A DNA stretch of 16,762 bases from Stramenopiles sp. TOSAG23-6 (lineage: Eukaryota > Sar), in contig LT636087.1 of the NCBI GenBank assembly GCA_900128565.1, forward strand, positions 1 through 16,762. The letters run 5' to 3'. How positions within the stretch are numbered: the stretch's first letter is position 1; each line of letters opens with the position of its first letter. Positions 9,129 to 16,359 of this stretch are shown here, in pieces. The notes beneath the pieces were generated by a model. The model did not search any database. It was not told where the DNA came from and saw only the letters and a list, made by a program, of their open reading frames with translations. The position numbers and the translations under genes were made by a program.

Positions 9129-9692
9129 TTAAATTTTTTTCTTATTACTTTCTTTTAAAGTTGGGTTTTCATTTAGATATAAAAGACCTTTTCCTTTATA
9201 ACTATCTAATTTTCTAATTTTTTTCATAGATGTGCTTATATGCTTTAAACATAAAAGGTCATTACTATATAAAGTTATTAGTGTTGCTTTTTGTATAACA
9301 ACCTTAATATTTTTGGGTATTTTAAAATCAATAATATTTGAAAAACCTACACGTAGTTTTAGAATATTATCAATAAAAGAAATGAAACGGTAACCAATAC
9401 CAACCAGCTTTAATTGTAAAAAAAATTGAAATGTTATAGTTTTTAAACTTCGGTTTAGTTGGATTGTGTAATTAGCAAATTTTTTTTCAAAATCAACCTT
9501 AGATTTGTTCATTAAATTATTTTTTTTGAAAGTTACTGTTAATTTATTTAATGTACGGTCATGGTTTAGTTTGATATAGCTTTTATTTTTTAATATAACA
9601 CAACCACAAGGTCCATTTAATTTTATAAAATTATGGAATACTTTTATATCAATATTTTTAGGAATCAGTATTTCTTCTTTTAAAATTTGCAT
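9129..9692 (-). CDS. rpl6: Large-subunit ribosomal protein L6
   Basis: L6 sits near the factor-binding site and sarcin-ricin loop of the large subunit. The 187-residue frame matches bacterial L6 (about 177) in length and order: an N-terminal ILIPKNIDIKV strand, the PCGCVILK turn (bacterial GPKGTL), the second-domain start FFLQLKLVGIGYRF (bacterial LQLVGVGYRA), LKLRVGFSNIIDFKIP (LGFSHPV...P), and the terminal RKLDSYKGKGLLYLNE (R.PEPYKGKGI.Y). No internal TGA is needed. The TAA is followed directly by the rps2 ATG, and rps8 ends 6 bases upstream of this start, in line with co-transcription. Confidence 0.95.
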   Translation of the reverse strand: MQILKEEILIPKNIDIKVFHNFIKLNGPCGCVILKNKSYIKLNHDRTLNKLTVTFKKNNLMNKSKVDFEKKFANYTIQLNRSLKTITFQFFLQLKLVGIGYRFISFIDNILKLRVGFSNIIDFKIPKNIKVVIQKATLITLYSNDLLCLKHISTSMKKIRKLDSYKGKGLLYLNENPTLKESNKKKI

Positions 9693-9698
9693 TATTTT

Positions 9699-10082
9699 TT
9701 ATAGGATAAAACAAATTGCTTCTCCACCTAGTCCAAGCTTCAAAGCTTTTTTATGAGTCATTAGTCCTTTAGGTGTGCTTATTAAAAATATACCTGCATT
9801 AAAATTTAAACTTGCTAAAAACTTTAATGAAAAAAAAACACGACGGCTTGGTTTTGATATTCTTTTAATTTTTTTAATAAAAATAGTATTATTGTTATAT
9901 CTTAAAAATGTTTTAATCATCTTTTTTGAAGAATCTATACTAAAACCTCGAATAAATCCTTCATCTTGTAAAATTTTTACAATATTAAGGCTAATTTTTG
10001 TATAGTTTAAAAATGTAAAAGATTGTTTAGACATTTGGGCATTACGAATCCTTGAAAAATGATCTCCTATATAATCAGTCAT
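9699..10082 (-). CDS. rps8: Small-subunit ribosomal protein S8
   Basis: S8 binds the central domain of 16S rRNA and nucleates platform assembly. The 127-residue length is normal. Motifs: an N-terminal DHFSRIRNAQM (bacterial DMLTRIRNAQ), VKILQDEGFIRGF (LK.EGYI..F), IKKIKRISKPSRRVFF (...R.SKPG.RVY), and the C-terminal GIFLISTPKGLMTHKKALKLGLGGEAICFIL, which matches GI.I.STSKGVMT...A...GIGGE.LC.V almost position by position. The ATG at 10080-10082 gives the standard family N-terminus. It sits 3 bases downstream of the rps14 stop and 6 bases upstream of rpl6. Confidence 0.96.
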   Translation of the reverse strand: MTDYIGDHFSRIRNAQMSKQSFTFLNYTKISLNIVKILQDEGFIRGFSIDSSKKMIKTFLRYNNNTIFIKKIKRISKPSRRVFFSLKFLASLNFNAGIFLISTPKGLMTHKKALKLGLGGEAICFIL

Positions 10083-10085
10083 AAT

Positions 10086-10388
10086 TTATCAACTAATTTT
10101 TGAAAGTCCAGTAATTAAACCATAACTGGCTTTTTCTCTTAACACAACTCTTGATATTTTAAATTTTTGAAATACCGATCTTGGCCGCCCAGATATAACA
10201 CACCGGTTGTTAATTTTAACTTTAAGGCCTTTACGGTTAGTTTTTAAGCTTTTTGAAGCGTCTTGGTTTATAAAATCAAACATTTTATCATCGTTTAGGA
10301 TTGATAGTCCTTTTTTGATAAAATTTGTTTTTTCATTTTTTAAGTATAGGTTTCGTCTTTTTTGTTCTTTATAAATGTTACTTTTCAT
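10086..10388 (-). CDS. rps14: Small-subunit ribosomal protein S14
   Basis: S14 is a head protein of the small subunit. The frame gives 100 residues ending GLSKISW-stop; the final Trp is a TGA (10089-10091) and the true stop is the TAA at 10086-10088. The C-terminal part is diagnostic: NRCVISGRPRSVFQKFKISRVVLRE matches NRC..TGRPRG...KFGL.R...RE, and G-x-x-K-x-SW is the family's C-terminal signature. The zinc-binding cysteines of the short type are absent, as expected for the long (about 100-residue) form. The first 11 bases overlap the end of the small rpl31-like gene upstream. Confidence 0.96.
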
Positions 10389-10527
10389 TTAAATTTTTTG
10401 TATTAGGTTTATTATATAAATCATTTTCAAAACGTTGGAATTTTTTAAAATTGTTTATTTTCAAAAATGATATTGAACCGTTAGTGAATAGAATTTTTTT
10501 TAAAAATTTATTATTAAATTTTTTCAT
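10378..10527 (-). CDS. rpl31: Probable small ribosomal protein L31 (49 aa), overlapping both neighbours
   Basis: A 49-codon frame with ATG at 10525-10527 and TAA at 10378-10380 fills the gap between tatC and rps14. It overlaps the last 14 bases of tatC and the first 11 bases of rps14. The protein is very basic; the segment ILFTNGSISFLK followed by FENDLYNKPNT resembles the bacterial L31 pattern (a short strand with a DGS/SGS turn, then a downstream D..PF/P segment), and rpl31 is known from some stramenopile mitochondria. No zinc cysteines are present. Composition and position argue for a real gene: without it this would be the only sizeable hole in the dense block from nad9 to rps4. The L31 name rests on a short weak match; a lineage-specific small protein is the alternative. 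Confidence 0.5.
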   Translation of the reverse strand: MKKFNNKFLKKILFTNGSISFLKINNFKKFQRFENDLYNKPNTKNLNEK

Positions 10528-11239
10528 TTTTTTGTTTATAATTTTTTAATAAGATTATAAGTTTTAAAGTTATTTCAAAAAATAATATAAAAGGTATAAT
10601 CATAATTATTTGGCTTATTAAATCTGGAGGTGTTATAAGTGCTGCTAATATTAGAAAAATAAAATAAAATATTTTTCTATGATTAGATAACATTTCAATA
10701 TTCAAAATATTTATAGTAAAAAAAAAATAAATTCATATAGGAAATTGAAATATTATAAGGAACATATAATATATTTTAATAAAAAAACTTAAATAAGTAT
10801 CAATACGCCCTTCAAAAAAAATATTGAAAGGGTATTGTGTTATCTCAAATTTAAAAAAAAATGTTAATAAGTTTGGTAGGAATATTAAGTTTATAAAGAA
10901 AAATGTAAATAAAAATAAACTTAAAGATATAAATAATAAGTTTTTAATAATAGAATGTTCATATTTATATAGGCTAGGAGTTAAAAAATAAAAAATATTC
11001 AATATCAAGAAAGGTAACGTTAAAAGTAAGCTATAGATTACAAGTAGGTTTAAATAACATGTGAAAGCATTACTTATTTCAGTAAAAATGAAATTAAAAC
11101 CTTTAAATTTACTGATTGGTTTTGTTGATATATATAATAATATTTCTAAGTTGCTTGTACAAAAAATAAGATTGAAAATAAAAGCATATATTAGTATAAA
11201 AATTCGATTTTTTAATTCTGTAATATAACTAAAAAACAT
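10514..11239 (-). CDS. tatC: Twin-arginine translocase subunit TatC homologue (MttB/Ymf16)
   Basis: TatC is the multi-spanning receptor of the twin-arginine system; in mitochondria that keep it, it is an inner-membrane protein presumed to insert folded or cofactor-bearing proteins. The frame gives 241 residues (bacterial TatC about 250), with a TGA Trp at 10733. Visible features: an N-terminal FSYITELKNRIF matching the HL.ELR.RL motif, several hydrophobic helices, the cytoplasmic/periplasmic segment FNFIFTEISNAFTCYLNL (P.E.F...K), FLTPSLYKYEHSII (bacterial F..PgL...E), and the diagnostic LITPPDLISQIIMIIPFILFFEI (A..TPPD..SQ...A.P...LYE). The start is 2 bases past the nad9 stop and the end overlaps the following small gene by 14 bases. 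Confidence 0.94.
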
Positions 11240-11241
11240 AT

Positions 11242-11817
11242 TTATATATTATTATTATTTCAACTTGAAAGTGAGTTGAATATTCTAAATTCTTGTGCAA
11301 ATTCATTTTTTTCAAAACATACTCGCTTGATCAAATCATTATACCTTGCTGAAAGGAAACCACTTAAAGGAAAATCTTTTCGAAAAGGGTGTCCAGTAAA
11401 ACCGTAATCTGTTAAAATTCGCCTTAAATCTTTATGTTTCGTAAAATTTATACCATACAAATCAAAAATTTCTCTTTCTAATCAATTACTTGATTTAAAT
11501 ATTTCTGAAATTGTTTGTATTGTAGAAAGTTCACTTAAGGTTGTTTTAACTCGAATTTTTGTATTAAAATTAAAACTTGTTAATTGTAAAACTAATTCAA
11601 AACGGTTTTTTTATTCAGGGTAGTCTACACATGTATAGTCATTCACCACTCTAAATAGAGCTAATGCAAATAATTTGAGAAATTGAATAAAGTGGATAAA
11701 GCTATCTTTAAACACTTTAAAAACTAATTCACCTGTTCTTGTAAAGGCGACGGTTATTATAGAAAATCTTAAAACATTTACTAAAGAAGCGCTGTAATTT
11801 TTAAAAACAGTATGCAT
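11242..11817 (-). CDS. nad9: NADH dehydrogenase subunit 9 (30-kDa subunit) with an in-frame TAA at codon 69
   Basis: Nad9 (NuoC/NDUFS3) is a matrix-arm subunit of complex I. From ATG 11815-11817 the frame gives a normal N-terminal part ending [14 protein letters not shown], then TAA at 11611-11613, then continues in the same frame as [48 protein letters not shown] and [12 protein letters not shown] to TAA 11242-11244. The known pattern here is D-x-P-x-R-x-NRFE, so the TAA replaces one codon, usually Arg or Lys, with no frame change. TGA Trp codons lie at 11482 and 11260. The downstream part contains no ATG. Conservation on both sides argues against an old pseudogene. Readthrough, RNA editing (UAA to CAA), a sequence error or a recent mutation could explain it. 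Confidence 0.85.
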
Positions 11818-11851
11818 TTTATTTAAATTTAGAACTTAAAGTTAAAATTTT

Positions 11852-12193
11852 TTAATATTTTTTTTGCTTTAATTCTTTAGGTAAAACACCAAAAACTCTA
11901 TTCCCAATAAAATTCTTCTTTTTAGTTAAGAGTATACAATTATTTGCCCCAAAATAAAAAGAATTACTTTGATTTCGTGTTTTATTTCTTTTGGTTTGTG
12001 TAATTAAACCTAAACATATTTCTTTTTTTTTTACTTTTATATTACCTTTTTTACGTAACTTTTTTACAGAAACAACAATAAGGTCACCTATTGTTCCGTA
12101 ACTGTGGTTAGCTTTACCTAAGATTTTGATGCATTCAACGGATTTAGCACCTGAATTATCTGAAATATTTAATAAAGTTCCTGGTTGTATCAT
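11852..12193 (-). CDS. rpl14: Large-subunit ribosomal protein L14
   Basis: L14 lies at the subunit interface of the large subunit. Its start MIQPGTLLNISDNSGAKSVECIKILG is the textbook L14 N-terminus (MIQ..T.L.VADNSGAK...CI.VLG). It is followed by GTIGDLIVVSVKK (bacterial GD.I.VSVK), a basic stretch, then NNCILLTKKKNFIGNRVFGVLPKEL (bacterial N..VL......P.GTRIFGPV..EL). The length of 113 is slightly below the bacterial 122. The canonical position is ahead of rpl5; here it follows rpl5 with 1 base between stop and start and is followed by nad9 after 34 bases. Confidence 0.96.
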   Translation of the reverse strand: MIQPGTLLNISDNSGAKSVECIKILGKANHSYGTIGDLIVVSVKKLRKKGNIKVKKKEICLGLITQTKRNKTRNQSNSFYFGANNCILLTKKKNFIGNRVFGVLPKELKQKKY

Positions 12194-12194
12194 T

Positions 12195-12710
12195 TTACTT
12201 TATAAGTATGTTATGTATTTTAAAAAAAAATAAATTTTCTATTATATTGTTATTAGATAATAAAAAATCAATTTTTAGGTTTTTCAATAGTAGAAAGTGT
12301 TCAAATTCACTTTCAAGTTCAGTAAATATAGAAATATCTTCTATATTACAACTGTATAAGTTATTAGTTTTATTGGGGTTTAATCCTTTAAAAAATTGTA
12401 TTTGTGGTAAATATATATGTAAAAATTTATTAAAAAAATCATTTAAATCTTTTTTAATTAAAGATGTAGAACATCCAGTAATTTTGGGTTTTAAACTTTT
12501 ATTTTTATTTTTTGTTTCTTTTTGTAAAACAGGTTTTGTGTTTGTTATTAATTTTAGTGCTACCAATGCTGGTAATGTAGTTTTCCCATTTTTAATATCA
12601 AATTTAAAATCAATTCTATTTAAATTTGGTATTTCTTTTGGGTGTTTATAACTAAATTTTTCTAGATATAATATACGAATTCGTTGGTTAAAAAAATCTA
12701 TGTTATCCAT
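12195..12710 (-). CDS. rpl5: Large-subunit ribosomal protein L5
   Basis: L5 contacts 5S rRNA and the P-site tRNA on the central protuberance. The 171-residue frame is close to bacterial length (about 179). Matching segments: HPKEIPNLNRIDFKF near the N-terminus (P.L..I..N), LPALVALKLITNTKPVLQKET (bacterial A...L..ITGQ.P...KA), DFFNKFLHIYLPQIQFFKGLNPNK (F...L..IALPRI.DFRGL), and NLYSCNIEDISIFTELESEFEHF (NY..GI.EQ..FPE). The ATG at 12708-12710 was chosen as the first in frame. No 5S rRNA gene is recognisable in this window. The gene precedes rpl14, the reverse of the usual order. Confidence 0.88.
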   Translation of the reverse strand: MDNIDFFNQRIRILYLEKFSYKHPKEIPNLNRIDFKFDIKNGKTTLPALVALKLITNTKPVLQKETKNKNKSLKPKITGCSTSLIKKDLNDFFNKFLHIYLPQIQFFKGLNPNKTNNLYSCNIEDISIFTELESEFEHFLLLKNLKIDFLLSNNNIIENLFFFKIHNILIK

Positions 12711-12773
12711 GTATTGTATTTAAGTTTTTCTTTATTGTTGTATTTCTAAGTTCTAAATTATAAAAAAAATTAA
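12711..12773 (-). other. nad4L-rpl5 spacer
   Basis: This is a 63-base A+T-rich spacer. No tRNA or clear signal is seen. Confidence 0.4.
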
Positions 12774-13079
12774 TTAAAATCTTATAATCATTGAATTTAC
12801 TGCTATATTATTACGTATTCTATAAAACATTACAACAAGTCCTAAACCTATAGCAGATTCTGCTGCTCCTAAAGTTAAAAAATGTAATGAAAATAGTTGT
12901 CCTAAAATATCATCTAAAAACCTTGAATATATTATAAAGTTATAATTAATGCTTAAAAGCATTAATTCAATAGATATGAAAATAATTATTATAGATGTTC
13001 TATTTAAAATTATACCTAAAAAAGAAATTGTTAAAAGTGAAATTGAGATTATTAAATACTTAGTTAAACTTATAGGCAT
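12774..13079 (-). CDS. nad4L: NADH dehydrogenase (complex I) subunit 4L
   Basis: This is a small membrane subunit of complex I, homologous to NuoK, in the E-channel region near the quinone site. The 101-residue length is typical. It has three hydrophobic helices and both functionally important buried glutamates: E38 in FISIELMLLSIN and E74 in TLGAAESAIGLGLVVMFYRIRN. The C-terminal motif AAESAIGL is diagnostic. No Trp codon is used. The ATG lies 8 bases downstream of the nad1 stop, so nad1 and nad4L are likely co-transcribed. Confidence 0.97.
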   Translation of the reverse strand: MPISLTKYLIISISLLTISFLGIILNRTSIIIIFISIELMLLSINYNFIIYSRFLDDILGQLFSLHFLTLGAAESAIGLGLVVMFYRIRNNIAVNSMIIRF

Positions 13080-13087
13080 TTTAAAAA

Positions 13088-14095
13088 TTAAAGGTAAAAA
13101 ATATTATATAAACTATCAAATCCTATTAGGATCCCCGCGATAAAAAACAACCATCCTAAAGTTAAAGGTACAAATACTTTTCAACCTAAATACATTAGTT
13201 GGTCATAACGGAATCTTGGTAGCATTGCTCGGGCAAGTATAAATAATGAAGCAAAAAATAAAATTTTTAAACTAAATCAGAAAGGTCCAGGTATAATATT
13301 TAAAAAGTCTAAAGGTGCAAATCAACCTCCTAAAAAGAAAATAGAGATAACCCCACACATTGTTAAAATATTACTATATTCACCTAAAAAAAACAAAGCA
13401 AACCCCATAGCGGAATATTCAACACTATAACCTGAAACTAACTCAGCTTCAGCTTCTGGTAGATCAAAAGGGTGCCGGTTAGTTTCAGCTAAAGCTGAAA
13501 CAAAAAATACCAAAAACATTGGGAATAGGGGTAAAACATACCATACTTGTTTTTGTGCGAAGACTATATCTGTTAAGTTTAATGAACCTGCACATAAAAA
13601 AACTGTTAATACAGTAAAACTTATAGCAATTTCATAAGAAATCATTTGTGCTGCAGAACGTAATGCCCCTAAAAAAGCATATTTTGAATTACTAGATCAC
13701 CCTGCCATAATTATTGTATATACACTTAAAGATGATATAGCAAAAAAATAAAGTACACCTAAATTTAAATTAGCTATAACCGCATTGTTACCAAAAGGGA
13801 TTACAACTCAGGCAAGTAGTGCTAGTATAAATGTAAAGATTGGTGAAAGGACAAAAATAATAGGGTTACTAGAACTAGGTATGATTGTTTCTTTTAATAT
13901 AAGTTTAACACCATCAGCAATAGCTTGTAATAACCCAAAAAAACCTATAACATTAGGTCCTCGACGTCGTTGTACAGAAGACATTAATTTTCTTTCTAAT
14001 AAAGTAAAAAATGCTACAGTAACTAATAAAAGAATTATTAAAATAAGGCTTTTTAAGATAATTGAAATAACAAAAAGTGTCAGTTTTGATAGCAT
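13088..14095 (-). CDS. nad1: NADH dehydrogenase (complex I) subunit 1
   Basis: Nad1 (NuoH) forms the membrane end of the quinone-binding chamber of complex I. The frame gives 335 residues with TGA Trp codons at 13808, 13697, 13322, 13277 and 13181; TGG is also used at least twice. Motifs: [23 protein letters not shown] (bacterial ERR....Q.R.GPN..G), [42 protein letters not shown], and [29 protein letters not shown], the hallmark acidic loop. The ATG at 14093-14095 was preferred to the TTG immediately before it. No upstream ATG exists in the open frame, and 16 bases separate it from nad11. The stop is TAA at 13088-13090. Confidence 0.96.
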
Positions 14096-14111
14096 CAAAA
14101 TATTTTTTGTA

Positions 14112-16166
14112 TTAGTTGAAATTAATTTTAGTAGTGCTTAATGAGGTTTTATTCATAATTCTTGAATTTTTGGTAAGAATATCTGTTACATAAAAATCTC
14201 GTATGTTTGGCTTAGATACATAATTATTTTTATAATTTGTTTCTAAATTAGAATTGATTAGTATTGTTTCTTTAACATATTTCTTTGTCAATAAAAATTT
14301 ATAATTATTTTCAAAAGTTTTCATTAAAGTTTTTTGATTTGTTATTTTAACATCATAGTTTAAATATTGTAGAAGCGCTGTAAAAATTTTTCAATCTTGT
14401 CGTGATTCTTTTTTCCCTGCATGGGCTTTTTTAGTTTTTTGCAGAAAACTATTAATATTTAAAAAATGGTTTTCTGATTCAGTAGTTGTAAGGCTTGGTA
14501 AAAAAAGATTAATGTTATTAATATCATTAGTACCATGAGAACCTATATAAATTACTTTAGTTTTTTTATTTAAAAGGTTTAAATTTATTTTATCTGTATT
14601 TAGTAAAAATACAGTATGAAGTTGTTGTAACTTTTTTAAATTAATAGATTGTAAACCTAATTCACAAGCATTAATAAGGCCCATGTTTGTTGTTAGGTGG
14701 TTTATTGCATTATAATCTTTGGTATACAATGAATTTAGATTTCTTTTTAAAATAGAATAAGTTGCATTTGTATTTTTACTTACTTCATTATTACCAAAAA
14801 TTATTATTGGTGTTTTAGCTTTTTGTAGGTTTTTAACAGCTAAATTAGATCCTTCTAAAAATTGGTAATTATTATTTAAATTTAAACCTAAAGACTTTGA
14901 TTCATAACCAAGGTTTTGGAATGGTCCAGTATAGTAAACTTTCATACGACCATTATAAACATTTTTACGTAATCTTATTTGTAAGGCAGATGCCTCTTTT
15001 TTAGGGTTAGCTTCTATAAGGTAACAAAAATCAGTATATTCTAATAATTTTAATGTTGTATTAAATTTATAATTAAAAGGTAAATTTAAATTATATTGTG
15101 ACTTTGTAATAAGCTCATCATTAAATAATAATGAACTTCCATTTAAATTTAAAAATGTTTTTGCAATCAATAAAGTTTCTAAACTTGTAAATTTACTTGA
15201 AACAATACCTATTTTATTATTTGCTGCCTTTGTAGACAGTTTTATAAACTTAAAAACATCTTTTCAACTTTTTGTTTCAAAGGTGTTATTAACTGTTTTA
15301 TATTTTGGAAAAACTAGTCTTTGGATATTTAAACTATCATAATAAAACCGTGTTTTATCAGAAATTCATTCTTCATTTATAGAATTATTAAAACAAGGTG
15401 TTATATTGATTATTTCATTACCTTTTAAATTTAAAGCAACGTTGGACCCAACGCTATCTAAAACATCAATACTTTCAACTTGTTCAAGTTCTCATAAACG
15501 TCCTTGAAATGCTGATGGTTTTGCTGTTAGAGCACCTAATAATTGAAAGTTTATTTTTTTTGTAAAATTACTTACAGGGCATAAATCTATAACATTTCCA
15601 GAAAGTTCAGATTGAAGTATACTTTTAATGTATGAACCAATTTCAGTTTTTTTACCTCGACCGGTAGTACCTAATGTAGTTACACCTGCAATTTCATGAG
15701 CGAAACGTATACATCTAGTACAATGGATACAACGTGTCATAATAGTTTTTATTAACGGACCACCTATCTTATCTTCAACACTTCTTTTTTCATTGTAAAA
15801 CCTACCGCTATCAGAACTATAAAAAAATGATTGATCTTGTAAGTCACATTGCCCACCTTGATCACAAATAGGACAATCTAACGGGTGATTTAATAATAAG
15901 AATTCCATAACGGCTTCTCTTGCTTTTTGAACCGTTGGTGTATTTGTAAAAATTTTAATACCTTCCATTACTGGAAAGGTACATCCTGTTACAGGTTTTG
16001 GAGACTTTTCTATTTCAACTAAACACATTCGACAATTTCCTGCTATTAATAAACGTTCGTGGAAACAAAAACGGGGTAGGTCGATACCTACTTGAGTACA
16101 AGCTTGCAATACTGTTGTATTGTTAGAAACTTTAAACGAAATACCATCAATTTCAATATTTACCAT
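14112..16166 (-). CDS. nad11: NADH dehydrogenase (complex I) 75-kDa subunit, full length
   Basis: Nad11 (NuoG/NDUFS1) carries electron-transfer Fe-S clusters in the matrix arm of complex I. The frame is 684 residues with TGA Trp at 15492, 15366, 15264 and 14391. The N-terminal domain is complete: a ferredoxin-like 2Fe-2S site with C34, C45, C48 and C62; a 4Fe-4S site with H94, C98, C101 and C107 ([18 protein letters not shown]); and a second 4Fe-4S site with C146, C149, C152 and C196. The C-terminal molybdopterin-oxidoreductase-like part (about residues 220-684) is much less conserved and rich in Asn and Leu; the [15 protein letters not shown] segment sits where relatives have an E-x-x-GT-x-x-N-x-EGR-x-Q motif. 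The gene is not split or truncated to the Fe-S part, unlike several photosynthetic stramenopiles. It lies between trnS and nad1. Confidence 0.95.
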
Positions 16167-16197
16167 TGATTTTTTAATTTATATTATGGTTATTTTA

Positions 16198-16284
16198 CGG
16201 AAAGGGTGGGGTTCGAACCCACGAAGCAGCAATTGCTGCGTTAGTTTAGCAAACTAATACTTTAAACCACTCAGTCACCTTTCC
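16198..16284 (-). tRNA. trnS(gcu): tRNA-Ser(GCU)
   Basis: A class II cloverleaf is read on the minus strand: acceptor GGAAAGG/CCTTTCC, a short D arm, anticodon stem TTAGT/ACTAA with loop TTGCTAA (anticodon GCU), a long variable arm with stem GCAGC/GCTGC, and T arm GTGGG-TTCGAAC-CCCAC. The discriminator is G, as expected for serine. No encoded CCA. It decodes AGC/AGU. It lies 2 bases from trnD and 31 bases before nad11. Confidence 0.96.
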
Positions 16285-16286
16285 TT

Positions 16287-16359
16287 CGAGAACGACAGGA
16301 CTTGAACCTGCACAAACCGGTTCGACAAACCGGTACTCTACCAATTAAGCTACGCTCCC
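16287..16359 (-). tRNA. trnD(guc): tRNA-Asp(GUC)
   Basis: A cloverleaf is read on the minus strand: acceptor GGGAGCG/CGTTCTC (with two G-U pairs), D arm GCTT-AATTGGTA-GAGT, anticodon stem CCGGT/ACCGG with loop TTGTCGA (anticodon GUC), a 5-base variable loop, and T arm GCAGG-TTCAAGT-CCTGT. The discriminator is G. No encoded CCA. Its first 15 bases overlap the end of the nad5 reading frame. Confidence 0.96.

Noticed and set aside
8779-9132. A 117-codon plus-strand ORF
   Set aside because: It is the antisense shadow of rps2, whose motifs are clear on the minus strand.
11242-11817. nad9 as a frameshifted gene
   Set aside because: The parts on both sides of the TAA lie in the same frame; only one codon is affected.
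12208-12651. A 147-codon plus-strand ORF
   Set aside because: It lies antisense to rpl5, which matches its family along the length; the plus frame matches nothing known.
14096-14098. TTG as the nad1 start
   Set aside because: An ATG follows directly and needs no alternative start codon.
13785-14141. A 118-codon plus-strand ORF
   Set aside because: It is antisense to the conserved N-terminal part of nad1.
7142-16166. Many gene fragments or pseudogenes (rps4, rps2, tatC, nad1, nad11)
   Set aside because: Each apparent break is a TGA in frame, several at conserved Trp sites; reading TGA as Trp restores full-length proteins.
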